Positions 1-8,738 of a stretch of DNA of 64,000 nt are shown in pieces. Each line of letters opens with the position of its first letter. The first letter of the stretch is position 1. Source of the DNA: Flaviramulus basaltis (GTDB lineage: Bacteria > Bacteroidota > Bacteroidia > Flavobacteriales > Flavobacteriaceae). Position numbers and translations under genes: made by a program. The DNA lies in assembly GCF_900114265.1 (NCBI RefSeq), contig NZ_FPKV01000001.1:1116001-1180000 (forward strand). Direction: 5' to 3'. The notes under the pieces are model-generated. The model made no database searches, was not told the origin of the DNA, and worked only from the letters and a program-made list of their open reading frames with translations.

Positions 1-645
1 CAAAAAGACATGAGTTTTTCAAGACACCCATTAGCATTTTTAGTTGAAGCTGCCGATGATATTTGTTATACTATAATTGACTTTGAAGATGGTATAAACC
101 TTGGGCTAATTCAAGAAGAATTTGCATTAGAATACTTAATAAATATTGTAAGAGATAAAATTAAAACCAAAAATTACTACGCCCTTACTAATAAACAAGA
201 CAGAGTAAGTTATTTAAGAGCTTTAGCCATAGGAACGCTTATAGATGAAGCGGTTAATATTTTCATGAAAAACGAAGAGGCTATTTTAAATGGTAATTTT
301 GACTGTGGGTTGTTAGATAAAAGTAAGTACGAGGCACAAATAAACGATATCATCAAAATAAGTGTTGAAAACATATACCAATCTACCGAGGTTATTGATA
401 AAGAAATAGCAGGTTACGGCGTTATAAACACGCTATTAAATACATACACAAATGCTATAAATAACTGTTACAATAACACAGCATCAAATTACGATAAACT
501 AATTTTAAAAGGGTTGCCAAAAACTATTAAAACGGACGATTCTAGTTTATACAATCGTTTATCAAGTGTTTGCTATTACGTGTCTTTATTGTCAGACAGC
601 AAGGCTATACAAGATTACAAAAAAATAAAAGGAATAGAATTTTAG
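1..645 (+). CDS. dgt: dGTPase (deoxyguanosinetriphosphate triphosphohydrolase), C-terminal part
   Basis: Partial gene: the frame is open through the left edge, and an internal Met at base 10 is not the true start. About 214 codons are visible. The segment with RHPLAFLVEAADDICY followed by a D-x-E-D stretch is characteristic of the region after the HD-domain core of dGTPases, which hydrolyse dGTP to deoxyguanosine and triphosphate. The HD metal-binding motif itself lies outside the window. The gene converges with dxs, and a dispersed repeat fills the gap between the two stop codons. The family call is from motif recognition; the substrate is inferred from the family. Confidence 0.85.
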   Translation, partial: QKDMSFSRHPLAFLVEAADDICYTIIDFEDGINLGLIQEEFALEYLINIVRDKIKTKNYYALTNKQDRVSYLRALAIGTLIDEAVNIFMKNEEAILNGNFDCGLLDKSKYEAQINDIIKISVENIYQSTEVIDKEIAGYGVINTLLNTYTNAINNCYNNTASNYDKLILKGLPKTIKTDDSSLYNRLSSVCYYVSLLSDSKAIQDYKKIKGIEF

Positions 646-657
646 GTTGTTATTTTA

Positions 658-739
658 GGCGTTACCACAAGGGTCGGGCTATTCGTTGCAATCTTTTGCT
701 CGTACCTCACAAAAGGATTTTCACTGCTATCCCTAACGC
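658..739 (+). repeat. Dispersed palindromic repeat element, copy 1
   Basis: An 82-bp element bounded by GGCGTTACC on the left and CCCTAACGC on the right, so the ends carry the inverted hexamer GCGTTA/TAACGC. An inner arm pair (ATCTTTTG and CAAAAGGAT) can form a hairpin. A diverged copy lies in the opposite orientation at 54890-54965. This copy sits in the short gap between the convergent genes dgt and dxs and makes up most of it. Similar elements are, as far as I recall, common between genes in Bacteroidota genomes. It may act as a bidirectional terminator or a mobile REP-like sequence; neither role is proven here. Confidence 0.7.
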
Positions 740-749
740 AAAATTAGTA

Positions 750-2504
750 CTATAAAAAACTTTTAATATAATTGGATAAACTTTCAACATCTAATCCTAT
801 AGCTTGTTGTAATTCATCAACACTTCCATGCTCAATAAAAGCATCAGGAATTCCCAAAAGCTTAATAGTGTTTTTATAGTTATTTATTGCGGCGAATTCT
901 AAAACAGCACTACCAAAGCCACCTGTAATACTATTGTCTTCAATGGTTATAATTGTATCGTAAGTTTCAAAAATAGAGAGAAGTAACCTTTCATCTAAAG
1001 GCTTTACAAAACGCATGTCGTAATGTGAAACATCTATATTCAAAATAGCTTCACTTACATTTTTAGCAATAGTGCCAATACTTAAAACAGCTAATTTTTT
1101 ACCTTTTTTAAGCAGAATACCTTTGCCAATTTCTATATTTTGAAAAGGTTGTTTCCAATTTAAAGTAACACCTTTTCCTCTTGGATATCGAATGGCAATA
1201 GGAAACTCTAAACCTAATTGAGAAGTATACATTATGTTACGTAACTCAAGCTCATTTCTGGGGGCAAAAATTATGAGGTTTGGAATGCATCTTAAATAAC
1301 TTAAATCAAAAACACCATGATGTGTTGCACCATCTTCACCAACTAAACCGGCACGATCTAAACAAAAAATAACAGGTAGTTTTTGTAAAGCAACATCGTG
1401 TATAATTTGATCGTAAGCACGTTGTAAAAAGGTTGAATAAATATTGCAAAAAGGAATTAAACCTTGTGTTGCCATACCTGCAGCTAATGTTACGGCATGT
1501 TGTTCTGCAATACCAACATCAAAAGCACGGTTTGGCATGTCTTCCATCATATATTTTAACGAACTTCCTGTTGGCATTGCAGGAGTAATACCTACAATTT
1601 TTTTGTTTTGCTTTGCGAGTTCTAATATAGTATATCCAAAGACATCTTGATACTTTGGCGGCTCTTCAACAGTTATTTTTGTTATTAAATCACCAGTTTT
1701 GGCGTTAAATTTTCCTGGTGCGTGGTATTTTACTTGGTCTTTTTCGGCTTGTTTTAAACCTTTTCCTTTAGTTGTAATAATATGTAAAAACTTAGGTCCT
1801 TTAACAGTTTTTAATCGGTTTAACTCTGATATGATTTTATCAATATCATGTCCGTCAATAGGTCCAGAATAATCAAAATTTAATGCTTTAATAATGTTAT
1901 TTCTTTTTTGAGTGCCTTTTTTAACATTGGTTAAATATTGTTTTAAAGCCCCAACACTTGGGTCAATTCCAATAGCATTATCATTTAAGATAATTAGCAA
2001 ATTAGCATCGGTAACACCAGCATGATTTAAACCCTCAAAAGCCATGCCTCCGGCAATACTCGCATCACCTATAACAGCAATATGGTGTTTGTCTTCGCCT
2101 TTTAATTGGCTTGCAATGGCCATTCCTAAAGCTGCCGAAATTGATGTTGAAGCATGCCCTACACCAAATGTATCGTATTCACTTTCCTCGCGTTTAGGAA
2201 AACCACTAATACCACCTAGTTGTCTATTGGTGTGAAAATTATCTCTTCTGCCAGTTAATATTTTATGTCCGTAAGCTTGATGTCCCACATCCCAAATAAG
2301 TTGGTCTTCGGGCGTGTTAAAAACATAATGTAAAGCAATGGTTAACTCAACAACACCTAAACTAGCACCTAAGTGACCTTCTTTTGTAGCAACAATATTT
2401 ATTATGAATTCACGTAATTCTTTTGCAAGTTGAGGTAAGTCTTTTTGGTTTAAAAGACGAAGTTCTTTTGGGGAATTTATTGTATTTAAAAAGCTTTTTT
2501 GCAC
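750..2504 (-). CDS. dxs: 1-deoxy-D-xylulose-5-phosphate synthase
   Basis: First enzyme of the MEP isoprenoid pathway: condenses pyruvate and glyceraldehyde 3-phosphate using thiamine diphosphate. Visible motifs are the N-terminal DVGHQAYGHK substrate/TPP region, GDASIAGGMAFEGLNHAG with NDN (TPP/Mg site), and GIAEQHAVTLAAG with the catalytic Glu in the transketolase-like central domain. There is no ATG near the 5' end. I choose GTG at 2504, because a TTG at 2519 lies inside or just before the -7 promoter element TACTTTTG. That gives 584 aa, short compared with E. coli (about 620) but, I believe, usual in this group. Confidence 0.93.
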   Translation of the reverse strand: MQKSFLNTINSPKELRLLNQKDLPQLAKELREFIINIVATKEGHLGASLGVVELTIALHYVFNTPEDQLIWDVGHQAYGHKILTGRRDNFHTNRQLGGISGFPKREESEYDTFGVGHASTSISAALGMAIASQLKGEDKHHIAVIGDASIAGGMAFEGLNHAGVTDANLLIILNDNAIGIDPSVGALKQYLTNVKKGTQKRNNIIKALNFDYSGPIDGHDIDKIISELNRLKTVKGPKFLHIITTKGKGLKQAEKDQVKYHAPGKFNAKTGDLITKITVEEPPKYQDVFGYTILELAKQNKKIVGITPAMPTGSSLKYMMEDMPNRAFDVGIAEQHAVTLAAGMATQGLIPFCNIYSTFLQRAYDQIIHDVALQKLPVIFCLDRAGLVGEDGATHHGVFDLSYLRCIPNLIIFAPRNELELRNIMYTSQLGLEFPIAIRYPRGKGVTLNWKQPFQNIEIGKGILLKKGKKLAVLSIGTIAKNVSEAILNIDVSHYDMRFVKPLDERLLLSIFETYDTIITIEDNSITGGFGSAVLEFAAINNYKNTIKLLGIPDAFIEHGSVDELQQAIGLDVESLSNYIKSFL

Positions 2505-2508
2505 TAAG

Positions 2509-2516
2509 CAAAAGTA
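2509..2516 (-). promoter_or_regulatory. -7 promoter element of dxs (TACTTTTG)
   Basis: Exact match to Bacteroidota TAnnTTTG. Its last G is only 4 nt before the GTG start, so the transcript is probably leaderless. No clear -33 TTG was seen. Confidence 0.55.
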
Positions 2517-2526
2517 CAAGAATTTA

Positions 2527-3519
2527 TTATTCTTCTACTTGAAAAATAATTGGTAAAGTATATACTATTTTAACAGGTTTACCTTTGTGTTTAGCAGGAA
2601 TAAATTGCGATAAAAGTTGAATAACTCGTTTTGCTTCTTCTTCTAATTTAGAATGAGGTGCTCTGGCTTTTATATCTTTGACATAGCCTAAAGAGTCAAT
2701 TTTAAATTGAACATTAATACGTTGCTTACCCTTTAATTCTAAACAAACTGATGTATTAAAATTTTTAGAAATAATATTAGTTATCTGTTTTGAGAAATAT
2801 TCTTTTTTTTCTTTTATAGATAAATTTGTTGGAGTATTTTTAAATTCTGGAGGAGTTTGTACTTGAATGAACCCTAAAATAATTTCTGTATTTTCAGTCA
2901 TCATATCTCCCATTACTTCTATTTCTTTTTCAAATTCAGGAGGTGCGATAATATTTATAGAATCAATATGAACAGGTGGTTTTTCAATAAACTCAACATC
3001 ACCTACTGTTTCAATAACTAATTCCCCATCAGTTACAATATTTGTAATAGATGTTTTTTTAGGATTTAATTGAGAAACTTTATTAGATATTGAATCAATA
3101 TCATTTAAATAAGGTAAACCAAAAGTGGTATACATTGTTTTGTCTTTTATTTCATCTAAAATTTCAATGCTATCAATTTTTTGTTTATTCCCATTTTTAT
3201 TAGTGCAATTCATTAAAGTGGTTCCCATCACAATTAAAAGAGCCAATAAAAATATTTTATGAAATTTTTTTTGATTTTCTAAAACTTTAGAAGGGATAAA
3301 TAAGTTAATACTATCTAATTGTGTTTGTTTGAAATGACCACAAATAAGATTGTTTTTATTTTCGTCAATAAAATCCTGGATTTCATAACTGTTCATTTTG
3401 GTGAAATCTATAACTGTTTTTTCGCAGGAATTACAAAACCTACCCTTTTCTTTTGGAGACATTTCGTTCCAGTTTTCATGACATGGTTTAGGGATTGAAA
3501 TTGAATAGAAGTTTTTCAT
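2527..3519 (-). CDS. TonB-like energy transducer with Cys-rich cytoplasmic N-terminus
   Basis: A 330-aa protein. The N-terminal 65 residues contain Cys13-His14, the pair Cys29-x-x-Cys32 and Cys60-Gly-His62, looking like a small metal-binding module that recurs in flavobacterial proteins. One membrane segment follows at about residues 83-103, then a periplasmic linker, then a TonB C-terminal-like domain (about 250-330) with the pattern INVQFKIDSLGYV and FIPAKHKGKPV. The start is ATG 3519; a longer in-frame extension would run over the divergent tadA promoter and gene. Its role is presumably passing proton-motive energy or a signal to an outer-membrane partner; the partner is unknown. Confidence 0.75.
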   Translation of the reverse strand: MKNFYSISIPKPCHENWNEMSPKEKGRFCNSCEKTVIDFTKMNSYEIQDFIDENKNNLICGHFKQTQLDSINLFIPSKVLENQKKFHKIFLLALLIVMGTTLMNCTNKNGNKQKIDSIEILDEIKDKTMYTTFGLPYLNDIDSISNKVSQLNPKKTSITNIVTDGELVIETVGDVEFIEKPPVHIDSINIIAPPEFEKEIEVMGDMMTENTEIILGFIQVQTPPEFKNTPTNLSIKEKKEYFSKQITNIISKNFNTSVCLELKGKQRINVQFKIDSLGYVKDIKARAPHSKLEEEAKRVIQLLSQFIPAKHKGKPVKIVYTLPIIFQVEE

Positions 3520-3587
3520 AATGAAAAGTTTAGACAATATCATTATCAAATTTCTTGCCGAAGAAAAGATTAAATAATTTGAAATCG

Positions 3588-3595
3588 TATTTTTG
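3588..3595 (+). promoter_or_regulatory. -7 promoter element of tadA (TATTTTTG)
   Basis: Exact TAnnTTTG match ending 5 nt before the ATG at 3601, so the tadA mRNA is likely leaderless or nearly so. It lies between divergent genes. Confidence 0.55.
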
Positions 3596-3600
3596 CTATT

Positions 3601-4050
3601 ATGATACAACCTTTTGACGACACTTATTTTATGAAAAAAGCTTTGCAAGAAGCAGAAATGGCTTATGAAAAAGGAGAAATACCAGTAGGAGCGGTTATTG
3701 TTATTGATAATAAAATAATTGCACGCGGACATAATTTAACCGAAACCTTAACCGATGTTACTGCACATGCAGAAATGCAAGCTATAACAGCAGCTGCTAA
3801 TTTTTTAGGTGGAAAATATCTTCAAAAATGCACTTTGTATGTCACCTTAGAGCCTTGCCAAATGTGTGCTGGAGCTTTATATTGGAGTCAGATTTCTAAT
3901 ATTGTTTATGGCGCTAGAGATCTGGAACGAGGTTGTATTAATTTGAAAACAAAATTGCACCCAAAAACCATTATAAAAGGTGGTGTTTTAGAAGAAGAGG
4001 CTTCAACTTTGATGAAAAGGTTTTTTGTTGAAAAACGAAATTTGAATTAA
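3601..4050 (+). CDS. tadA: tRNA-specific adenosine deaminase
   Basis: A 149-aa cytidine-deaminase-fold enzyme that converts A34 to inosine in tRNA-Arg(ACG). The zinc site is complete: HAE (His ligand plus catalytic Glu) near residue 57 and PCQMC (two Cys ligands) near residue 87. EKGEIPVGAVIV at the start and the motif GGVLEEE near the end fit the TadA type rather than guanine deaminase. It is a single gene with its own promoter; its stop overlaps the stop of the convergent gene at 4047-4283 by 4 bp. Confidence 0.93.
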   Translation: MIQPFDDTYFMKKALQEAEMAYEKGEIPVGAVIVIDNKIIARGHNLTETLTDVTAHAEMQAITAAANFLGGKYLQKCTLYVTLEPCQMCAGALYWSQISNIVYGARDLERGCINLKTKLHPKTIIKGGVLEEEASTLMKRFFVEKRNLN

Positions 4051-4283
4051 CGCTTTTTCTCTTTTTCGTTTTCACGCATTTTATCTAAATTCTCTTTAGT
4101 AAGCATATAATCTTTTGGATCTTTATCTTTCCAACGATGGTAAGAAAATAAGGGAAACACTACTAAAAAAAGACCTGTTACGCCAAAGCCAATTAGTTTT
4201 TGGGAGTACTCTAAATCTAATACGAAGCCTAAAATAATACTTGTGAAAGCTAGAATAGTTAGTAATAGAATAATATATTTCAT
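4047..4283 (-). CDS. Small two-helix membrane protein, unknown function
   Basis: A 78-aa protein with two predicted membrane helices (about residues 4-22 and 31-48) and a highly charged C-terminal tail rich in Lys and Glu (ENEKEKKR end). I do not recognise a family with known function. It lies upstream-to-downstream in the same direction as the two ClC genes, 24 bp after the first of them, so it may be the last gene of their transcript. Confidence 0.7.
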   Translation of the reverse strand: MKYIILLLTILAFTSIILGFVLDLEYSQKLIGFGVTGLFLVVFPLFSYHRWKDKDPKDYMLTKENLDKMRENEKEKKR

Positions 4284-4307
4284 AATGTAATTGAATAAAT
4301 TTTCAGA

Positions 4308-6095
4308 CTAATTAGTAAAATTGATTAGTTGTTGCCTGTAAGCGGTTAGTAATTTTGATTTTGAAATGTAACCATAATATTTTCCATTTTTAATTACAGG
4401 TAAATTCCATACTCCAGTAGTTTTAAACTTTTCCATAATATCGTTCATAGAATCTTTGTCATAGTCAATAATACCAGCATCGGCATGCATTAAACTAGAA
4501 GCGTCTACGGTATCATAAAAATCTGAATTAAACATAATGTGTCTAATGTCATCTAAAAGAATAACACCTAAAAATTCATGGTTATCATTTACCACAGGAA
4601 AATGATTTCTAGAAGATTTAGCAACGGCATTTTTTAAAATATTTCCAAGTTTCATGTCTGGCTTAAGCACAATAAAATTATTTTCAATAACCTTATCTAT
4701 ATCTAAAACCATTAAAACATTTTGGTCTTTATCATGAGTCATCAGTTCTCCACGCTCAGCAAGTTTAAGTGTGTAAATAGAATGGGAAATATAATATTTT
4801 GTTATGGTAAATGAAATGGCAGAAACAATCATTAAAGGGAGGAATAATTCATAACCTCCAGTAATTTCGGCAATCAAAAAAATGGCAGTTAATGGTGCGT
4901 GAAGAACTCCCGCTAATAAACCAGCCATACCAATTAATGTGAAATTAGATTCTGATACATGAAACCCTAAACCTACGTTGTTAATTACTTTAGCAAAAGC
5001 ATTTCCTAAGGCACTTCCCATAACCAATGTTGGTATAAATAGCCCACCAACGCCACCAGCACCAAAAGTAGTAGTCATAGCTATGGCTTTAAATATTGAA
5101 ATACCTAGTAAAAGTGCGATAACTATCCAGATGTTTGTCAAATCTAAATTAAAAGGTGTGATACCTATAGCTGCTATATGATCTCCTTTTAAAAGGTTGT
5201 TCATAATGCCGTATCCTTCACCGTATAGTGGTGGTATAAAATAAAGCATAGTGCCAATGGCTAAGCCACCAATTAATAACCTTAGAGCACGACTTTCAAA
5301 TTGTTTAAAAAAATTGGTTATTAAGAAAAAGACTTTTGAAAAATATATAGAAGCAAATGCGGTTACCAATCCTAAAAAAATATAAAAGATAATATCGTTA
5401 ATTTCAAATTTATCAGTTAATTCAAAACGAAGTAGTACATCGGTTCCTAAAAACATATATGATGTTATAACTGCTGAAACTGATGCTAATAATAAAGGAA
5501 CTAATGATGCGAAAGCAATGTCTAAGCTAAAAATTTCTACGGCAAAAATAATAGCAGCAATAGGAGCTTTAAACATAGATGCCATTGCACCAGCAGAAGC
5601 ACATCCAATTAAAAGCATTCGGGTTTTTGTGCTCATGTGAAATAACCGAGCAGCATTAGAGCCTAAAGCAGACCCAACACTTATAGCAGGACCTTGTAAT
5701 CCTACAGAACCTCCAAAACCTGCCGTTAAAGGCGCTGTAATTAATGATGCATAAATATTATACCTTGGAATAATTCCGTTTAGTTTAGAAATAGCATATA
5801 ATGTTGAGGAAATACCATGGCCAATATGCTTTTTTAACCAAGTTTGTTTTATAATATATACTAATAGTAATCCAATTATTGGAAAAATAAAATATAAGGA
5901 ATTTTGATAATTTTTAAAAAAACTTAATTCGAAAAGTAAACTAATATAATGGGTTAAATTTTTAAGCAGTACTGTACCCATACCTGCTAAAAAACCAACC
6001 AATATGCTCAGCATATAAACAAATTGTCGCTCTGAAATATGTTTATATTTCCAGATTAAAAATTTTCTTAATAAACTCTTAGAGTTAAAAGGCAT
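4308..6095 (-). CDS. ClC-family chloride channel/transporter with CBS domains, gating Glu replaced by Gln
   Basis: 595 aa. The N-terminal ClC domain (about 1-435) has the GHGISS, GGSVGLQGP and GGLFIPT filter motifs and the SIYTLKL tyrosine equivalent to Tyr445 of E. coli ClC-ec1. A C-terminal pair of CBS domains (about 460-590) is expected to sense nucleotides. In the G-x-E-G-P motif the gating glutamate (Glu148 of ClC-ec1) is Gln134, codon CAA at 5696-5694. The inner proton glutamate (Glu203) aligns with Ile. In studied ClCs such changes uncouple chloride from protons, so a passive, open-gate pathway is inferred. It is a tandem paralogue of the next gene, 43 bp away. Confidence 0.88.
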   Translation of the reverse strand: MPFNSKSLLRKFLIWKYKHISERQFVYMLSILVGFLAGMGTVLLKNLTHYISLLFELSFFKNYQNSLYFIFPIIGLLLVYIIKQTWLKKHIGHGISSTLYAISKLNGIIPRYNIYASLITAPLTAGFGGSVGLQGPAISVGSALGSNAARLFHMSTKTRMLLIGCASAGAMASMFKAPIAAIIFAVEIFSLDIAFASLVPLLLASVSAVITSYMFLGTDVLLRFELTDKFEINDIIFYIFLGLVTAFASIYFSKVFFLITNFFKQFESRALRLLIGGLAIGTMLYFIPPLYGEGYGIMNNLLKGDHIAAIGITPFNLDLTNIWIVIALLLGISIFKAIAMTTTFGAGGVGGLFIPTLVMGSALGNAFAKVINNVGLGFHVSESNFTLIGMAGLLAGVLHAPLTAIFLIAEITGGYELFLPLMIVSAISFTITKYYISHSIYTLKLAERGELMTHDKDQNVLMVLDIDKVIENNFIVLKPDMKLGNILKNAVAKSSRNHFPVVNDNHEFLGVILLDDIRHIMFNSDFYDTVDASSLMHADAGIIDYDKDSMNDIMEKFKTTGVWNLPVIKNGKYYGYISKSKLLTAYRQQLINFTN

Positions 6096-6138
6096 ATTAT
6101 AAAATTACTAAATATTCTACTAATTGTAGTGGTCGATT

Positions 6139-7932
6139 TTACGATTTACCTTGTAGTGTAATTAATTGACGTCTATAGGAGGTTAATAGTTTAGATTTTG
6201 AGATAAAACCATAGTAAATACCATTTTTAGTTACAGGTAAATTCCATGCGCTACTGTCCTGAAATTTTCTCATAATATCAGTCATTTTATCTGTATCTAA
6301 GTTTATTACTTTAGGTGGTTTTTGCATAACATCGGTCGCTACAACTTCTTGGTATAGAGATTGATCAAACATGATGGGGCGCAAATCATCTAAAAGGATA
6401 ATACCTTGTAATTTATGAGTGTCTTTTTTTACTACAGGAAAGATGTTTCTATTTGATTTTATAACAGCTTTATTTATTATTTGCTCTAGATTCATTTCTG
6501 GCCTTATGGTTACGAAATTAGTTTCAATAACCTTTTCGATATCCATTAATGTTAATACAGCATGGTCTTTATCGTGTGTAATAAGTTCACCTTTTCGGCC
6601 TAATTCCATATTATAAACAGAATGTGGTTTAAAATATTTTGTAATACTAAATGAGATAGTAGATGTGAGCATTAAAGGGATAAAAAGCTCGTAACCACCC
6701 GTTAGTTCTGCAATTAAGAAAATAGCTGTTAATGGGGCCTGTAAAACACCTGCCAATAAACCAGCCATACCTACTAAAGTGAAATTGCTTTCGGAAATAG
6801 GAGAGCTAAATAAACCACAGTTATTTATTATTTTAGACATGCAATAGCCCATAATACTTCCCATAAAAAGCGTAGGCGCAAAAATACCACCAACACCACC
6901 CGCACCAAAGGTTAAAGAACTAGCAATAATTTTAAAAAGCATAAGCCCTATTAAAAGTAAAACAACAATCCAGATGTTCGTTAAATCCATTTGAAATAAA
7001 TTGTTTTCTAACGCTTTTTCGGGGTTTCCAACAATTAAGTTATTTATAACATCGAAACCTTCACCATAAAGTGGTGGAATTAAATAAACGAGTATTCCAA
7101 TACCTGTAGCACCAACAATTAGTTTTTTTACAGGAGACTTTAGTGCGTCAAAAAGCTTCTGGATTCTGTCATAAACTTCAGTGAAATATATAGAGACAAA
7201 TGCCGCTAAAACACCTAAAATAATATAAAAAGGTGCATCTGAAATATAGAATTTATCTTCAATTCTGAAGGGTAATAAAACATCATCACCAAAGAAAAAA
7301 TAAGAAGTTAAAATCGCAGAAAGAGATGCTAACAAAAGCGGCAACATGGAAGCGATAGTTAAATCTAAACTAAAGACTTCTATAGCAAAAATTATAGCAG
7401 CAATAGGGGCTTTGAAAATAGAACTCATAGCTCCAGCGGCGGCACATCCAATTAATAGATTTCTAGAGGTTTGGTTCATGTGAAACATTCTAGAAATGTT
7501 AGAACCTATTGCTGCTCCTGTTGCAACTGTAGGGCCTTCTAATCCAACAGAACCACCAAAACCAACGGTAAGCGGTGCAGTTAAAATAGAACCAAACATT
7601 TGATAGCGTTTCATAATCCCTTTTCTTTTGGAAATAGCAAAAAGTGTTGAAGGAATACCGTGACTTACTTTATTTCTAATAACATACTTAATAATTAAGT
7701 AAACTATAGAAAGCCCTAAAATAGGAAACAAGAAATAGAATGCATGGTGGTAGTATTTTATTAGTTTTCCTTCTAATAAATGCTGAATAAAATGGGTTAA
7801 GTTTTTTAACACAACCGCACCAACACCCGAAGTAAAACCAATAACAATACTTAAAATATATACAAATTGTCTATGAGAAATATATTTTGCTCTCCAAATA
7901 AGAATTTGCTTTAAAAAAGTTTTTTTGGGCAT
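6139..7932 (-). CDS. ClC-family chloride channel/transporter with CBS domains
   Basis: 597 aa, colinear with the neighbouring paralogue at 4308-6095 and clearly a tandem duplicate. Filter motifs are SHGIPS, GGSVGLEGP and GGIFAPT, with the Tyr445 equivalent in HSVYNMEL. Here the gating glutamate is kept (Glu132, codon GAA at 7539-7537), but the inner proton glutamate position is Val, as in many ClC channels. CBS pair at about 460-595. Located in the inner membrane. Its start is 2 bp before the end of the upstream TPR lipoprotein gene, so the genes from 9261 down to 4047 may form one transcript. Confidence 0.9.
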   Translation of the reverse strand: MPKKTFLKQILIWRAKYISHRQFVYILSIVIGFTSGVGAVVLKNLTHFIQHLLEGKLIKYYHHAFYFLFPILGLSIVYLIIKYVIRNKVSHGIPSTLFAISKRKGIMKRYQMFGSILTAPLTVGFGGSVGLEGPTVATGAAIGSNISRMFHMNQTSRNLLIGCAAAGAMSSIFKAPIAAIIFAIEVFSLDLTIASMLPLLLASLSAILTSYFFFGDDVLLPFRIEDKFYISDAPFYIILGVLAAFVSIYFTEVYDRIQKLFDALKSPVKKLIVGATGIGILVYLIPPLYGEGFDVINNLIVGNPEKALENNLFQMDLTNIWIVVLLLIGLMLFKIIASSLTFGAGGVGGIFAPTLFMGSIMGYCMSKIINNCGLFSSPISESNFTLVGMAGLLAGVLQAPLTAIFLIAELTGGYELFIPLMLTSTISFSITKYFKPHSVYNMELGRKGELITHDKDHAVLTLMDIEKVIETNFVTIRPEMNLEQIINKAVIKSNRNIFPVVKKDTHKLQGIILLDDLRPIMFDQSLYQEVVATDVMQKPPKVINLDTDKMTDIMRKFQDSSAWNLPVTKNGIYYGFISKSKLLTSYRRQLITLQGKS

Positions 7933-7934
7933 AA

Positions 7935-8738
7935 TTATTTTAATTCAGTTTTCAAGGTTTCTAAATCTTCCATATAAATTTGACGAAGTGTTTCTACGTA
8001 TGGCCTATTGTTAAAATAGCCTAAATTAAAATCTTCAATTGCTGAATTTAATAATGAAAGCGCTTCTGAAGGGTTATTTTGGGCCTTTAAAATTAAAGCT
8101 TTATAATACTTTGCATCTGCACTTAAGTTTCTGGAATATTCTAATTGTTTGTCAAAATTAATTAATGCTTTTTCAAAATTGCCTGCTTCAAAATAGGAAA
8201 TACCATTATATAAAAAAGCTATTACATCAACATAATCCTCGCCAAAATCTTGTGTTTCTTTAGTGATGTGTTTTTCAAAATAGACATTAGAATTTTTATA
8301 ATTTTTTAAGCCTAAATAAGCAATACCACGCCAATAATCTACACTATGTCCTTGTGGAGCATCTATGAAGTTAGGTGTTAAAGTGTCTGTTGCATTAAAA
8401 TCGGCTATTGCTTTTTTATAATCTTTATAAAACCATAAGTAGTTATAACCCCTGTAACCTTGCCAATCTTCTGGGTTTTTAGCAACAGCTTTATCCATAT
8501 CATTTTTCCAAAGATGTGGCAAACCTCGTTTTAAATAAGGTATAGATAACTCACGGTAAATTTCGGCGTTAGTTGAATCTAATTCTGCAGCTCGTGTTAA
8601 TGCATTTAGACTTTGAGAACTTCCTTGATAGTGTTTTCCAAACTCTAATACTTCCAATGCTTTTTCTTTGTCTGTCTTACAGGAAAATAAAAAGAAAAGT
8701 AGCAATATACTAAGGTATAATTTCTGTAATGTTTCCAT
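7935..8738 (-). CDS. TPR-repeat lipoprotein
   Basis: 267 aa with a lipoprotein signal: a hydrophobic stretch followed by LFSC, giving lipidated Cys20. The rest is a run of helix-pair repeats with TPR character (for example ALINFDKQLEYSRN and ALSLLNSAIEDFN). Such repeats bind protein partners. Its start overlaps the 3' end of the gene at 8710-9261 by 29 bp, implying translational coupling. The specific function is not known. Confidence 0.75.
   Translation of the reverse strand: METLQKLYLSILLLFFLFSCKTDKEKALEVLEFGKHYQGSSQSLNALTRAAELDSTNAEIYRELSIPYLKRGLPHLWKNDMDKAVAKNPEDWQGYRGYNYLWFYKDYKKAIADFNATDTLTPNFIDAPQGHSVDYWRGIAYLGLKNYKNSNVYFEKHITKETQDFGEDYVDVIAFLYNGISYFEAGNFEKALINFDKQLEYSRNLSADAKYYKALILKAQNNPSEALSLLNSAIEDFNLGYFNNRPYVETLRQIYMEDLETLKTELK

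Noticed and set aside
570-755. 61-codon plus-strand frame overlapping the dgt 3' end and the repeat element
   Set aside because: Its protein is the translation of the dispersed repeat and an out-of-frame part of dgt; there is no independent coding evidence.
3520-3732. Upstream extension of the TonB-like protein
   Set aside because: It would overlap the divergent tadA gene and its promoter, and the extra residues are not protein-like; ATG 3519 gives the family N-terminus.
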